The notes: generated by a model from the sequence alone, not told the origin. 64,000 nucleotides of DNA from Bradyrhizobium sp. NDS-1 (GCF_032918005.1 NZ_CP136628.1:1473501-1537500), one strand, 5' to 3'. Shown: positions 1 to 9,087, counted from the stretch's first letter. Made by a program: numbers and translations.

Positions 1-1307
1 TCGCGATCTCGGCGGCCGGCTTCACCGCCTCGAGCCTGCTCTGCGGCTTTGCCACGACCATCGAAGAGATGATCCTCTGGCGCGCGCTGCAAGGTTTTCT
101 CGGCGCCGGCATGATCCCGACGGTCTTCGCCTCGGCCTATACCGTCTTCCCGCGAACGAAATTCCACATCGTCGGCCCCATCATCGGGCTGGTCGCGACC
201 CTGGCGCCCACGATCGGCCCGACCGTCGGCGGCTACATCACTGACCTGATGTCGTGGCACTGGCTGTTCTTCATCAACGTGCTGCCCGGCATCGGCATCA
301 CCCTGGGCGTTCTGGCGCTGGTCGATTTCGACGAGCCGCATTTCGAATTGCTCGACCGTTTCGACTGGTGGGGCCTGTTGTTCATGGCCGGCTTCCTCGG
401 CACGCTGGAATATGTGCTGGAGGAGGGTCCGCTGCATGAATGGATGCAGGACACCTCCGTTGCGATCTGCGCGTGGATCTGCGTCATCTCGGCGATCGCG
501 TTCTTCTGGCGCGTCTTCACGGCGGCCGAGCCGATCGTCAATTTGCGCACCTTCTCCGACCGCAATTTTGCCGTCGGCTGCACTTTGCAGTTCTGCATCG
601 GTATCGGGCTCTATGGCCTGACCTACATCTATCCGCGCTATCTCGCCGAAGTGCGCGGCTACAGCGCGCTGATGATCGGCGATACCATGTTCGTCTCCGG
701 CATCACCATGTTCCTGGTCGCGCCGCTGGTCGGCCGGCTCATGGCGAAAGTCGACATGCGCTACATGATCGCATTCGGCCTCGTCGTGTTCGCGCTCGGC
801 TCCTACCAGATGACCTGGATGACGCGGGACTATGATTTCTATGAACTGCTGGTGCCGCAGATCCTGCGTGGCGTCGGCATGATGTTCGCGATGGTCCCAA
901 CCAACAACGTCGCACTCGGCACGCTGGCGCCTGACAAGGTGAAGAACGCGAGCGGCGTGTTCAACCTGATGCGCAATCTCGGCGGCGCGCTCGGCCTTGC
1001 CGTCATCAACACCGTGCTCAACGACCGCACCGACCTCCACATCAGCCGCCTGCAGGAGCGCGTGACCTGGGGTAACGCGACCGCGACCGAAACCCTGAAC
1101 ATGTTCATGCAGAAGTTCCAGGGGCTTGGCGATTCCACGCTGATGGCCATGAAGCAGCTTTCCCAGCTGGTTCATCGCCAGGCCGTGGTGATGAGCTTTG
1201 GCGATGCCTTCTTCATCCTGGCGGTGTTCTATCTCGCTCTCAGCTTCCTGGTGCTGCTGCTGAACAGGCCGCCGTCGCCGTTCGGTGCTGGTGGCGACGC
1301 GCACTAG
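1..1307 (+). CDS. MFS multidrug exporter, DHA2/EmrB-like, 5'-truncated by the window edge
   Basis: The reading frame is open from base 3 to the stop at 1305-1307, so the gene begins upstream; the first in-frame ATG (69) lies inside the protein and is not the start. About 434 residues are visible. The segment reading LWRALQGFLGAGMIPTVFAS is typical of the DHA2 (14-helix EmrB/QacA) drug:H+ antiporter family, followed by many hydrophobic helices and a C-terminal segment with NLMRNLGGALGLAVINTVL, another conserved DHA2 motif. Such proteins export toxic compounds across the inner membrane, usually with an EmrA-like adaptor, which would lie outside the window. The substrate cannot be told from sequence. 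Its neighbours are two further exporters of unrelated families. Confidence 0.85.
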   Translation, partial: AISAAGFTASSLLCGFATTIEEMILWRALQGFLGAGMIPTVFASAYTVFPRTKFHIVGPIIGLVATLAPTIGPTVGGYITDLMSWHWLFFINVLPGIGITLGVLALVDFDEPHFELLDRFDWWGLLFMAGFLGTLEYVLEEGPLHEWMQDTSVAICAWICVISAIAFFWRVFTAAEPIVNLRTFSDRNFAVGCTLQFCIGIGLYGLTYIYPRYLAEVRGYSALMIGDTMFVSGITMFLVAPLVGRLMAKVDMRYMIAFGLVVFALGSYQMTWMTRDYDFYELLVPQILRGVGMMFAMVPTNNVALGTLAPDKVKNASGVFNLMRNLGGALGLAVINTVLNDRTDLHISRLQERVTWGNATATETLNMFMQKFQGLGDSTLMAMKQLSQLVHRQAVVMSFGDAFFILAVFYLALSFLVLLLNRPPSPFGAGGDAH

Positions 1308-1400
1308 CGCTACGCTCCCGCTGACGTCGCTTGCGCAGGTCGTCGATCGAGGCGGAGGCACCGATTTGCAACACTCGTGCGTGATCTCGCGCGAGCCCCG

Positions 1401-1429
1401 TTGCAAAGCGCGAGCGACGCATCTATAAA
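1401..1429 (+). promoter_or_regulatory. Predicted sigma-70 promoter
   Basis: A -35-like TTGCAA (1401-1406) is followed after exactly 17 bases by TATAAA (1424-1429). It would start transcription near 1436, ahead of the short ORF at 1465 and the ABC exporter at 1701. Predicted from sequence only. Confidence 0.45.
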
Positions 1430-1464
1430 GCGCACCTCATTCAATCGAACCGGGAGGGATTTGC

Positions 1465-1539
1465 ATGATTTCGTCGCATTCGCAGATCGTACGCCCGCGC
1501 TCGATGATGTTCTGGCTCGGTATGTACGCGGCCTGTTAG
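1465..1539 (+). CDS. Possible 24-residue leader peptide / small ORF
   Basis: An ATG preceded by GGGAGGG (1452-1458), a strong Shine-Dalgarno sequence with about 6 bases of spacing, opens a 25-codon frame ending in TAG. The peptide starts MISSHSQIV and ends MFWLGMYAAC. It lies 36 bases below a good promoter match and 160 bases above the ABC exporter gene. It could be a translated leader, a stand-alone small protein or chance; no family is recognised. Confidence 0.25.
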   Translation: MISSHSQIVRPRSMMFWLGMYAAC

Positions 1540-1700
1540 AGGCCTCTTCCGCCAGCTTCGATTGGGCCAAGGTTTCGACCAGGCGTCCCGATCGCCCCGC
1601 TTCCCAAGTCAAAGTCAGTTCTGAGTGACGCCGTTTCGGCCATCGCGGCCGGCCCGCGTCCATCGATGGAGCCGGCCCGCGCGAGCGGCCGGATGATGTC

Positions 1701-3500
1701 ATGACCACTCTGTCCAACAAGCCCGCCGCAATTCGCGTGGTGCTGCCCTTCGTATTCCGGCACTGGCTGAAGCAGCCCGGGCGCGGGCTCGTCGTGGCCG
1801 GCGGCCTGCTGGGTGCGACCGTCGCCGACCTGTTCATGCCGGTCTTCTCGGGACATCTGGTCGATGCGCTGACGCGCGGCCCGTCCGATTCCGACGCGCG
1901 CCACGCGGCGCTCACGGCATTCGGCGCCATCGTGGCGCTCGGCGCCGTCTCGATGGTGCTGCGGCTCATCGGCCTTCAGGCGATCGTGCCGTTCACGCTG
2001 AAGATCATGTCCGAGGTCGCGCAGGACACGTTCACGCGCGTGCAGCGCTTCTCCACCGACTGGCACGCGAACTCCTTTGCAGGCTCCACGGTGCGCAAGA
2101 TCACCCGCGGCATGTGGGCGCTCGACCTGCTCAACGACACCATCCTGATGGCGCTGGCGCCCTCGCTGCTGGTGCTGGTCGGCTCGATGATCCTGATCGG
2201 CGTGCACTGGGCCCCGCTTGGCCTCGTGATCGCGATCGGGGCGATCATCTACGTCGCCATCACGGTCGTGTTCTCGACGCGTTACATCGCGCCGGCCGCA
2301 CGAATCTCCAATGCATGGGACACCAAGGTCGGCGGCACGCTGGCGGACGCGCTGACCTGCAACGCCGTGGTGAAGTCGTTCGGCGCCGAAGGGCGCGAGG
2401 ACACGCGGCTGGCCCGCGTCATCAATCGCTGGCGCGTGCGCGTGCGGCGGACCTGGTATCGCTACAATTACACGTCCATGTCGCAGCTTGCCTTGCTGCT
2501 GTGCCTGCGCGCCGCCGTGATCGGCGGCTCGGTGCTGCTGTGGATGTCCGGGCATGCCTCGCCCGGCGACGTCACCTACGTGCTGACGAGTTACTACGTC
2601 ATCCACGCCTATTTGCGTGACGTCGGCATGCACATCAACAACCTCCAGCGCTCGGTCAACGACATGGACGAGTTGGTGGCGATCCATGCCGAGCCCATCG
2701 GCATTGCCGATGCGGCCCACGCGCGGCCGATCGCGATCGAGGGCGGCGAGATCGTCTTCGACGACGTCACGTTCCACTATGGCGGTCATCGCGCGCCGCT
2801 CTACGACGCCCTGTCGGTGACGATCCGGGCCGGCGAACGTGTGGGTCTCGTCGGACGCTCCGGGTCCGGCAAGACCACTTTCGTCAAGCTGGTGCAGCGG
2901 CTCTACGACGTCAGCGGCGGCCGCGTGCTGATCGACGGGCAGGACATCGCGCACGCCACGCAGCAATCGTTGCGCAGCCAGATCGCGATCGTGCAGCAGG
3001 AGCCGATCCTGTTTCACCGCTCGCTCGCCGAGAACATCGCCTATGGCCGGCCCGGCGCCAGCCCGGAGGCGATCGAGCACGCCGCGCGGCTGGCCAACGC
3101 GCACGACTTCATCCTGCGCCTGCCGAAGGGCTACGGCACGCTGGTCGGCGAGCGCGGCGTGAAACTGTCGGGCGGCGAGCGGCAGCGCGTGGCGCTGGCG
3201 CGCGCGTTCCTGGCGGACGCGCCGGTGCTGATCCTGGACGAGGCGACCTCGAGCCTCGATTCGGAATCGGAGGCGCTGATCCAGCAGGCGATGGAGCGGT
3301 TGATGAAGGGCCGTACCTCGATCGTGATCGCGCACCGGCTGTCGACGGTGCGCAGCCTCGATCGGATCCTGGTGTTCGACCGCGGCGAGATCGTCGAGCA
3401 GGGCACCCACGCCGTGCTCGCAGGCAAGCCAGGAGGCCTCTATCGCGGCCTGTTCGAGCGCCAGGTGGTGGAGCTCGAACGTGTCGCGGCGGCGGAATGA
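1701..3500 (+). CDS. ABC exporter, fused permease and ATPase (MsbA/MdlB type)
   Basis: A 599-residue half-transporter expected to act as a dimer in the inner membrane. The N-terminal ~330 residues form the six-helix exporter-type membrane domain. The nucleotide-binding domain follows, with Walker A GRSGSGKT at about 385-392, the signature LSGGERQ at 489-495, Walker B VLILDEATS at about 509-517 and the H-loop histidine in IVIAHRLST. All ATPase residues are present, so it should be active. Family members flip lipids, peptides or drugs outward; the substrate is not readable. The ATG at 1701 sits just after a GC-rich inverted repeat. The MATE gene follows 54 bases downstream on the same strand, suggesting joint transcription. 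Confidence 0.9.
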   Translation: MTTLSNKPAAIRVVLPFVFRHWLKQPGRGLVVAGGLLGATVADLFMPVFSGHLVDALTRGPSDSDARHAALTAFGAIVALGAVSMVLRLIGLQAIVPFTLKIMSEVAQDTFTRVQRFSTDWHANSFAGSTVRKITRGMWALDLLNDTILMALAPSLLVLVGSMILIGVHWAPLGLVIAIGAIIYVAITVVFSTRYIAPAARISNAWDTKVGGTLADALTCNAVVKSFGAEGREDTRLARVINRWRVRVRRTWYRYNYTSMSQLALLLCLRAAVIGGSVLLWMSGHASPGDVTYVLTSYYVIHAYLRDVGMHINNLQRSVNDMDELVAIHAEPIGIADAAHARPIAIEGGEIVFDDVTFHYGGHRAPLYDALSVTIRAGERVGLVGRSGSGKTTFVKLVQRLYDVSGGRVLIDGQDIAHATQQSLRSQIAIVQQEPILFHRSLAENIAYGRPGASPEAIEHAARLANAHDFILRLPKGYGTLVGERGVKLSGGERQRVALARAFLADAPVLILDEATSSLDSESEALIQQAMERLMKGRTSIVIAHRLSTVRSLDRILVFDRGEIVEQGTHAVLAGKPGGLYRGLFERQVVELERVAAAE

Positions 3501-3554
3501 GGCGCGGGGACGGCGGGGTGAATGCCCCGCCGCCACTCCGCCCGGGGTGAAGAC

Positions 3555-4961
3555 ATGAAAGACCTGACGAACGGCTCCATCGTGAGACACATCCTGGTCA
3601 TGGCACCTCCGATCATGGTCGGCATGGTCACGATCATGCTTTGCCAACTGGTCGACCTCTATTTCGTATCGGGCCTGGGCGATGCCGCCGTCGCTGGCGT
3701 TGCCGCGGCCGGCAATGCCGGCTTTCTCATTAACGCGCTGCTGCAGGTGCTCGGCGTCGGGACGGTGGCGCTGATCGCACATGCCGTGGGGCGCAAGGAC
3801 CGGCCGGATGCGAACCTGATCTTCAACCAGGCGATAACGCTGTCGGTGCTGTTCGGTCTGCTGACCCTGGTCATGGGCGCAGCTCTGTCGCGTCCTTACA
3901 TGCGCTCGATTGCCGCCGACCAGGCCACGATCGAAGCGGGGACGACTTACCTGTTGTGGTTCATGCCGGCACTCGCGCTGGAATTCGCCATGCAAGTATT
4001 GGCGTCCGCGCTGCGTGCGACCGGCAGCGTGGGTCCCGCGATGCTCGTGCGGGTGCTCGCCGTCGTGATCAACATCGCGCTGGCGCCGGTGCTGATCTCG
4101 GGCTGGGGCACCGGTTACGCGCTCGGCGTTGCCGGAGCCGGGCTGGCAAGCTCGATCGCGGTGGCGATCGGCGTCGTGACGCTGCTGGCGTATTTCCGCA
4201 AGGTCGAGCGCTACGTCGCCTTCAACTCGGCGCAGTGGCGGCCGCAGGCGCATCATCTGAAGCGGATACTCAATGTCGGCCTGCCGGCCGGCGGCGAGTT
4301 TGCGATGATGTTCATCTTCATGGCGGTGGTCTACTACGTGCTGCGTGATTTCGGCGCGTCGGCGCAGGCTGGATTCGGCATCGGACAGCGCGTCCTCGCC
4401 CTGATCCAGATGCCGGCGCTTGCGGTCGCGCTCGCGGCCGGGCCGATCGCCGGCCAGAATGTCGGTGCGGCAAACGACGCGCGCGTGCGCGAAACCTTCG
4501 TGCAGGCAGCGCTGATCACGACCGTCGTGATGATCGGCTTCATGTGCCTGGCGCAATTCAAGCCCGAACTCTTGCTCGCCGGATTCTCCAACGACCGGGA
4601 AACGATGGAGGTTGCTTTCTTGTTCTTGCGGATCATCTCGCTCAACATGGTCGCGCAGGGTCTTATCTTCACCTGCTCGAGCATGTTCCAGGGGCTCGGC
4701 AATACCAGGCCGGTGCTCTTGAGCTCGGCGACGCGCGTGTTCACCTACTCGCTGCCGGTGATCTGGCTCTCGACGCGGCCGGGCTTTCGCATGGAGCACG
4801 TCTGGTATCTGTCGATCGCGGCGACCACGTTCCAGGCGGGCTTGAGCCTGTGGCTGCTGCGCCGCGAGTTGGGCAAGCGCCTGCCGCCAATTCGGCAGGC
4901 GGACGCTCCGGCACTGGCGGGGCCTGATTCCGCGACGCCTCCCGCGCGTGCGCCGGCGTAG
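3555..4961 (+). CDS. MATE family efflux transporter
   Basis: A 468-residue integral membrane protein with about 12 predicted helices in two similar halves. The MATE signatures are visible: an N-terminal GSIVRHILVMAPPIMVGM segment, LVDLYFVSGLGDAAVAGVA, and AGPIAGQNVGAAN in the second half. MATE proteins export cationic drugs or other organic compounds using H+ or Na+ gradients. The frame is open from 3522, but the ATG at 3555 is preferred because GGGGTGAAG lies directly upstream and the MATE N-terminus begins there. It follows the ABC exporter on the same strand and may share its transcript. The substrate is unknown. Confidence 0.9.
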   Translation: MKDLTNGSIVRHILVMAPPIMVGMVTIMLCQLVDLYFVSGLGDAAVAGVAAAGNAGFLINALLQVLGVGTVALIAHAVGRKDRPDANLIFNQAITLSVLFGLLTLVMGAALSRPYMRSIAADQATIEAGTTYLLWFMPALALEFAMQVLASALRATGSVGPAMLVRVLAVVINIALAPVLISGWGTGYALGVAGAGLASSIAVAIGVVTLLAYFRKVERYVAFNSAQWRPQAHHLKRILNVGLPAGGEFAMMFIFMAVVYYVLRDFGASAQAGFGIGQRVLALIQMPALAVALAAGPIAGQNVGAANDARVRETFVQAALITTVVMIGFMCLAQFKPELLLAGFSNDRETMEVAFLFLRIISLNMVAQGLIFTCSSMFQGLGNTRPVLLSSATRVFTYSLPVIWLSTRPGFRMEHVWYLSIAATTFQAGLSLWLLRRELGKRLPPIRQADAPALAGPDSATPPARAPA

Positions 4962-5026
4962 CGGCGCTTGGCACCAGCCCGCGGCTCCGGCTAATTTGCC
5001 GCGCCGTGGGCTGGCCAAGGGGCGCG

Positions 5027-6298
5027 ATGACCGAGGTGTCGAACGAACAGCAGGCAGCGTCATGGCTCTCGGCGATCTGGGCGGCGCGCTATCGCACGCC
5101 GGCCCGCTTCGTCGCGCTGATCGCGCTGCTGCTGCCGTGGACGACGACCGGACTGATCTTTGCGCTCATACCCTGGCTGATCGCATTCGCGTTCGTCGAT
5201 CTCCGCGAGTTTCCGCGGTCGCTGCTTCGTCCGATCTGCCTGCTGCCGATCGCGCTGGTCGCGCTCGCCGCCGTCGGAACGCTCTGGTCGGACGCGCCAT
5301 GGCCGGAGCGAGTCCACGCGATCGGCCCGGCAACGAAGCTGCTGGTGATTCCGCTCCTGATCTACCAGTTCGAGCGCTGGCCCTGCGGCCATTGGGTGTT
5401 TTCCGCCTTCCTGCTGTCCTGCACGGCCTTGATGCTCTATTCCTTCGCCGTTGCCATCGACCCGGCACTCTCGCTGAAGCTCTACCTGTCGCGGGGGCCC
5501 TACAAGGTCGAAAGCGGGATCGCGGTGCGCAACTATATCGACCAGAGCCAGGAGTTCGCGCTCTGTGCGCTCGCGCTGGTCTATCCGATCGTGGGGCTGC
5601 TGCGACAACGCCGCCTCGGCATCGCGGTGCTGCTTGCGGCGCTCGCGTTCGGATTCCTCGCCAACATGATCTTCGTCGTGGTCTCGCGCACGGCGCTCCT
5701 GACTTTGCCGATCCTGATCCTGATGTTCGCGCTTTTGTACCTGCATCGGCGTACGGCGCTGCTCGTCGCGGGCGTCGTGGCGCTATTGGCGCTGCTGCTC
5801 TGGATCGTCTCGCCGAATCTGCGCATGACGGTGGCCAAGTTCAGCGGGGACTATGAGATGAGCGTGCAGGATGGTCGGGTCAGTGGAATGGGCTCACGTC
5901 TCGAGTACTGGCGAAAATCCCTGGGCTTCGTCGCCGATGCGCCGTTCGTCGGACATGGCACCGGCTCGGTCCGCGGCCTGTTCGCACGCGTGGCTGCCGA
6001 TGCGCAGACCGATCCACTGCGCGGGGAGGTCGTCAGCAACCCGCACAATCAGACCCTCAGCGTCGCCGTGCAGTGGGGCGTCGTTGGCGTCTTGATCCTC
6101 TATGCGCTCTGGTTTGCGCACCTGTCGCTGTTTCGCGGCGAGGGATTGGCCGCTTGGATCGGCCTGCTGGTCGTGGTCCAGAGCATGCTGACCTCGTTGT
6201 TCAACACGCATCTGTTCGACTTCGCGCCGGGCTGGATCTATGTGCTCGGTGTCGGTGTCGCCGGAGGCATGGCGCTCGCCAGAAAGGCACAAGGCTAA
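5027..6298 (+). CDS. O-antigen ligase / Wzy-like family membrane protein
   Basis: A 423-residue polytopic protein with about 10-12 hydrophobic helices. The large loop with GTGSVRGLFAR and VSNPHNQTLSVAVQWGVVG matches the Wzy_C region (HN...G pattern) of O-antigen ligases (WaaL) and polymerases. It probably transfers or polymerises a surface glycan on the periplasmic face of the inner membrane; which of the two cannot be decided. The ATG at 5027 is chosen over the GTG at 5006 because AAGGGG lies just upstream of it. Its stop overlaps the stop of the convergent TauE gene by four bases. No glycosyltransferases are nearby, which is usual for a ligase gene. Confidence 0.8.
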   Translation: MTEVSNEQQAASWLSAIWAARYRTPARFVALIALLLPWTTTGLIFALIPWLIAFAFVDLREFPRSLLRPICLLPIALVALAAVGTLWSDAPWPERVHAIGPATKLLVIPLLIYQFERWPCGHWVFSAFLLSCTALMLYSFAVAIDPALSLKLYLSRGPYKVESGIAVRNYIDQSQEFALCALALVYPIVGLLRQRRLGIAVLLAALAFGFLANMIFVVVSRTALLTLPILILMFALLYLHRRTALLVAGVVALLALLLWIVSPNLRMTVAKFSGDYEMSVQDGRVSGMGSRLEYWRKSLGFVADAPFVGHGTGSVRGLFARVAADAQTDPLRGEVVSNPHNQTLSVAVQWGVVGVLILYALWFAHLSLFRGEGLAAWIGLLVVVQSMLTSLFNTHLFDFAPGWIYVLGVGVAGGMALARKAQG

Positions 6299-7038
6299 CG
6301 CGCGCCAAAGCTGTTCCAGACGAGACCGAGGCCCGACAGGAACAAGAGGCCGAGCACGACATCGCCAAAATGCTTGTCGCTCAGCGCGTGATAGACGCGC
6401 GCGCCGGCCCATGCGCCGATCAAAGTGCCCGGAAACGCGATCAGCGCGAGCCAGACAACTTTCAGTTCGACCAGGCCTGAGGCGGTCTGCAACACCAGTG
6501 CGGTGGCGAGCACCGTGAAATTGAAGAGCTGGAAGATGCCGCGCCGTTCGTGCTTGTTCCAGCCGCGGATGTTGGCCCACAGGATCGGCAGCGGGCCTGA
6601 CAGTCCCGCAAGCCCGCCCAGGATGCCGCCGGCGAAGCCGATTGCGCCGTCGGCGATGCGGCCGCCGAACTTGATGGCGAGCGGCTTCTTGTTCAGGTAC
6701 AGCGCGCTCGAAAAGATCAGAAGCAGTACGCCGACGCTCAGCTTGAACACTTTGGGATCGGCGGAGGCGACCATCGTGGTGCCCAGCGGTACTCCGATCA
6801 GCCCTCCGATCAGGAACGGCCACACCAGCGAGAGATCGAAACTCTTCCACATCGAGGGCAGCGTCGAACTCTGCGCGATCACGGAGCAGATCAGCACCAG
6901 GGGCACGGCGAGCGAAGGCGGCAGCACGTAGAGCCAGATGCCGAGCGCCATCAGCGCCGTGCCAAATCCGGCCAGCCCCGAGACGAAGCCCCCGGCCAGC
7001 GCGCCGAACAGCAGCAGGACGTAGGTGAGTGTTTCCAA
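6295..7038 (-). CDS. Sulfite exporter TauE/SafE family permease
   Basis: A 247-residue hydrophobic protein with about eight helices and the duplicated TauE/SafE pattern: GGFVSGLAGFGTALMALG near the N-terminus and GFAGGILGGLAGLSGPLP in the second half. The family exports sulfite, sulfoacetate or other organosulfonates, though many members are uncharacterised. The start is placed at a TTG (7038) because AAGGA lies seven bases upstream and the first helix begins immediately; an upstream ATG at 7119 would add a basic stretch that does not look like part of the family. It is convergent with the O-antigen-ligase-like gene. Confidence 0.8.
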   Translation of the reverse strand: METLTYVLLLFGALAGGFVSGLAGFGTALMALGIWLYVLPPSLAVPLVLICSVIAQSSTLPSMWKSFDLSLVWPFLIGGLIGVPLGTTMVASADPKVFKLSVGVLLLIFSSALYLNKKPLAIKFGGRIADGAIGFAGGILGGLAGLSGPLPILWANIRGWNKHERRGIFQLFNFTVLATALVLQTASGLVELKVVWLALIAFPGTLIGAWAGARVYHALSDKHFGDVVLGLLFLSGLGLVWNSFGAR

Positions 7039-7211
7039 CAGATTGTCCTTTTCGCCGGAGCGATTCCGATGAGTTGACGGCCGTCGCTCGCATAGCATGC
7101 TTGCTGCCGTGCGGGTCAATCCACGCTGCGCTGATGATGCCCATGCATCGAGGGCCTATCCGTTGCCGCGGCACCGGTCGTGCGCGCCGGCCATCGCCGT
7201 CAGTCGATGAT

Positions 7212-8582
7212 CTAGACGATCTGCCTGGTGTCGGCGGGCTTGTGCAGTGCGCCGACCAGGATGCGCAGCGCTTCCGTCAATTCCGATCTGTTCCGAGCCG
7301 CTCCCAGCGAGACGCGCGCCGCGTGCGGCGGTGTCCCATCGACCGTGAAGGCATCGCCGGCGACGACCGCAAGTCCATTCCGCAGCAGATGTGCGGCGAC
7401 ATCGGGCCGGCCCTCGGGCAGCCGCAGCCACAGGTGATGCGCCGCGGGCTTGGCCAGGAACTGGAAGCCCTTCAGCGCGCGTTGCGCGAGTTGTTGACGT
7501 CCGAACGCCTCGTTGCGGATGGCGGTGATGATGCGATCGGCGATGCCGCTTTCGATCCAATGCGTCACCAGCGCGACCATCAGTGGCGCCGGCATCTGCA
7601 CGGTCGCCTGCAAGTATGTGCGCAGCTCCCGCTGCGCGCCGCTGTCGGGCGTCACCAGATAGGCAACACGCAGTGCCGGTGCGATGCATTTCGACAGCGT
7701 GGTCGCAAGATAAGTCCGCTCCGGAATGAGGCTCGCGATCGGCGATGCCGAGCGGTCGAGCAGGCCATAGGCGTCGTCCTCGATCAGGATCGTGTCGGTA
7801 TCGCGGATGATCCTTGCGATGGCGCCGCGCCGCTCCGGGGAAAGCGTCGCAGTGGTCGGATTGTGCAGCGTCGGAATGAGATAGACGGCCCTTGGCCGGT
7901 GCACGCGGCAGGCCTTTGCCAGCGCGTCGGGCAGGATGCCGCCATCATCCATGGCGACGCCCACGAGCCTGACGCCGAGCCGCAATGCTGCGGCCTTGAT
8001 GCCGGGAAATGTCAGCGCCTCCGTCAGCACGATATCACCAGGCCTCGCAAGGTGTGCGAGCAGGTTGAAAAGGATCGTCTGCGTGCCCGGAAAGATCACG
8101 AGCTTGTCGGCCTGTGCGTGCGGCACCCGTGCACGCATCCAGCGCGCCGCGACTTCGCGCTCATGCGCGCTGCCGCCGGGCGGCAGATAGTTGAGATACG
8201 CCGTCAGGCCCGATTGCGCGCGGATGGCCTCCATTCCGGCCATGATGCGCTCGTCGAGCTGCGCCTCCAGCGGGTGCGGCGGCACGTTCATCGAAAGGTC
8301 GATCGCGACGGGGTGCGGCAGGTCGACCGCGCGGCGCGCGCTGGTCTCCGACACAAATGAGCCCTGTCCGACGCGGGCTTCCATGATGCCGCGGCGCCTT
8401 GCCTCGGTGTAGGCGCGTGTCACCGTGGTGAGGTCGACATTGAGTGCCTTGGCCAGCGCGCGCTGCGTCGGCAGTTGCTGGCCGCGCACCAGCCTCCCCG
8501 CGGCAATGTCGGCCTCCATGGCCTCGACGATGCGCTGGTAGCGCGGGCCCGAGAGCTCGGAGATTGTAGGAGTCCAATCCAT
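7212..8582 (-). CDS. MocR-type regulator (GntR DNA-binding domain plus PLP aminotransferase-like domain)
   Basis: A 456-residue protein. Residues ~10-80 form a GntR winged helix (RYQRIVEAMEADIAAGRLVRG, then LPTQRALAKALNVDLTTVTRAY). Residues ~110-450 form a fold-type I aminotransferase domain with HNPTT, IEDDAYG and the TLSKCIAPALRVAY segment carrying the PLP-binding lysine. MocR proteins bind PLP and an amino compound and control a divergent or nearby gene. The start at 8582 (MDWTPTISE) is chosen because the helix-turn-helix follows at once; longer ATG starts at 8597 and 8735 exist. It is divergent from the DUF983 gene, with a 21-bp-spaced direct repeat between them. Confidence 0.9.
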   Translation of the reverse strand: MDWTPTISELSGPRYQRIVEAMEADIAAGRLVRGQQLPTQRALAKALNVDLTTVTRAYTEARRRGIMEARVGQGSFVSETSARRAVDLPHPVAIDLSMNVPPHPLEAQLDERIMAGMEAIRAQSGLTAYLNYLPPGGSAHEREVAARWMRARVPHAQADKLVIFPGTQTILFNLLAHLARPGDIVLTEALTFPGIKAAALRLGVRLVGVAMDDGGILPDALAKACRVHRPRAVYLIPTLHNPTTATLSPERRGAIARIIRDTDTILIEDDAYGLLDRSASPIASLIPERTYLATTLSKCIAPALRVAYLVTPDSGAQRELRTYLQATVQMPAPLMVALVTHWIESGIADRIITAIRNEAFGRQQLAQRALKGFQFLAKPAAHHLWLRLPEGRPDVAAHLLRNGLAVVAGDAFTVDGTPPHAARVSLGAARNRSELTEALRILVGALHKPADTRQIV

Positions 8583-8607
8583 GCAATTTAGGCCCATATC
8601 CTTTGAA

Positions 8608-8637
8608 TGTATGGATACAAGATAATATTGTATGGAT
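8608..8637. promoter_or_regulatory. Direct repeat, candidate MocR operator
   Basis: TGTATGGAT occurs at 8608-8616 and again at 8629-8637, a 21-base (two helical turn) centre-to-centre distance, with an AT-rich GATAATAT between. It lies in the 79-base divergent gap between the MocR gene and the DUF983 gene. MocR proteins such as GabR and PdxR are known to bind direct repeats next to their own gene. Confidence 0.5.
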
Positions 8638-8661
8638 CGTTGGAAAGGAAGAGGTGTGGTC

Positions 8662-9087
8662 ATGGCGGTCTCTCTGGCAAAGGCGATGTGGCGCGGCTTC
8701 AGCGGCAAATGTCCAAATTGCGGGGAAGGGCACATGTTCGGCCGCTTCCTGAAAGTGACGGACGCTTGCGATCATTGCGGCGAGGAGCTGTTTCACCAGC
8801 GCGCCGACGACTTTCCGGCCTATCTCGTCATGGTCGTGGTCGGCCACCTCGTGGTGCCGGCGATCCTCGCGGTCGAGACCGCCTACGCGCCGCCGGAGTG
8901 GCTGCAACTCGCGGTGTGGCTGCCAGTCACCCTGTTCGCTTCGCTCGCATTGTTGCAGCCGACCAAGGGCGCCATCGTCGGGCTGCAATGGCAGCTCGGC
9001 ATGCACGGATTCGAGGCGAGCAAGCTGCGGCGCGAGGCGGATGAGCTTGCGCCGGTGCTGGTGAAGGCGGACACGCGCGCCGCTTGA
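8662..9087 (+). CDS. DUF983 family membrane protein with two CxxC motifs
   Basis: A 141-residue protein. Near the N-terminus CPNCGEG and CDHCGEE, about 20 residues apart, form a likely zinc ribbon. Two hydrophobic helices follow (LVMVVVGHLVVPAILAV and LAVWLPVTLFASLALL) with a charged C-terminal tail. This is the DUF983 architecture; the function is not established. The ATG at 8662 is preferred over 8632 because AAGGAAGAGG lies about eight bases upstream and the 8632 ATG sits inside the candidate MocR site. Divergence from a MocR gene suggests it is controlled by that regulator. Confidence 0.8.
   Translation: MAVSLAKAMWRGFSGKCPNCGEGHMFGRFLKVTDACDHCGEELFHQRADDFPAYLVMVVVGHLVVPAILAVETAYAPPEWLQLAVWLPVTLFASLALLQPTKGAIVGLQWQLGMHGFEASKLRREADELAPVLVKADTRAA

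Larger units (their letters stand above)
1308..1700 (+). other. Intergenic region upstream of the ABC exporter
   Basis: This 393-base gap contains a plausible sigma-70 promoter (1401-1429), a very short ORF with a good ribosome binding site (1465-1539), and a GC-rich inverted repeat just before the ABC transporter start (about 1645-1685, with GGCCGGC and GCCGGCC arms around a TCCATCGATGGA core). No longer gene is convincing; the 83-codon GTG-initiated frame at 1377-1628 has no supporting ribosome binding site. Confidence 0.5.

Noticed and set aside
1377..1628. 83-codon GTG-initiated frame before the ABC exporter
   Set aside because: No ribosome binding site and no family resemblance; it overlaps a better-supported promoter and short ORF.
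1536..5063. 1175-codon minus-strand open frame
   Set aside because: It lies opposite two well-supported genes (ABC and MATE exporters), is dominated by Arg, His, Asp and Gln, and has no recognisable domain. It is an antisense shadow of high-GC coding sequence. The same reasoning removes the long minus frames at 11813-13447, 13429-15045, 15291-16691 and 29636-31498.
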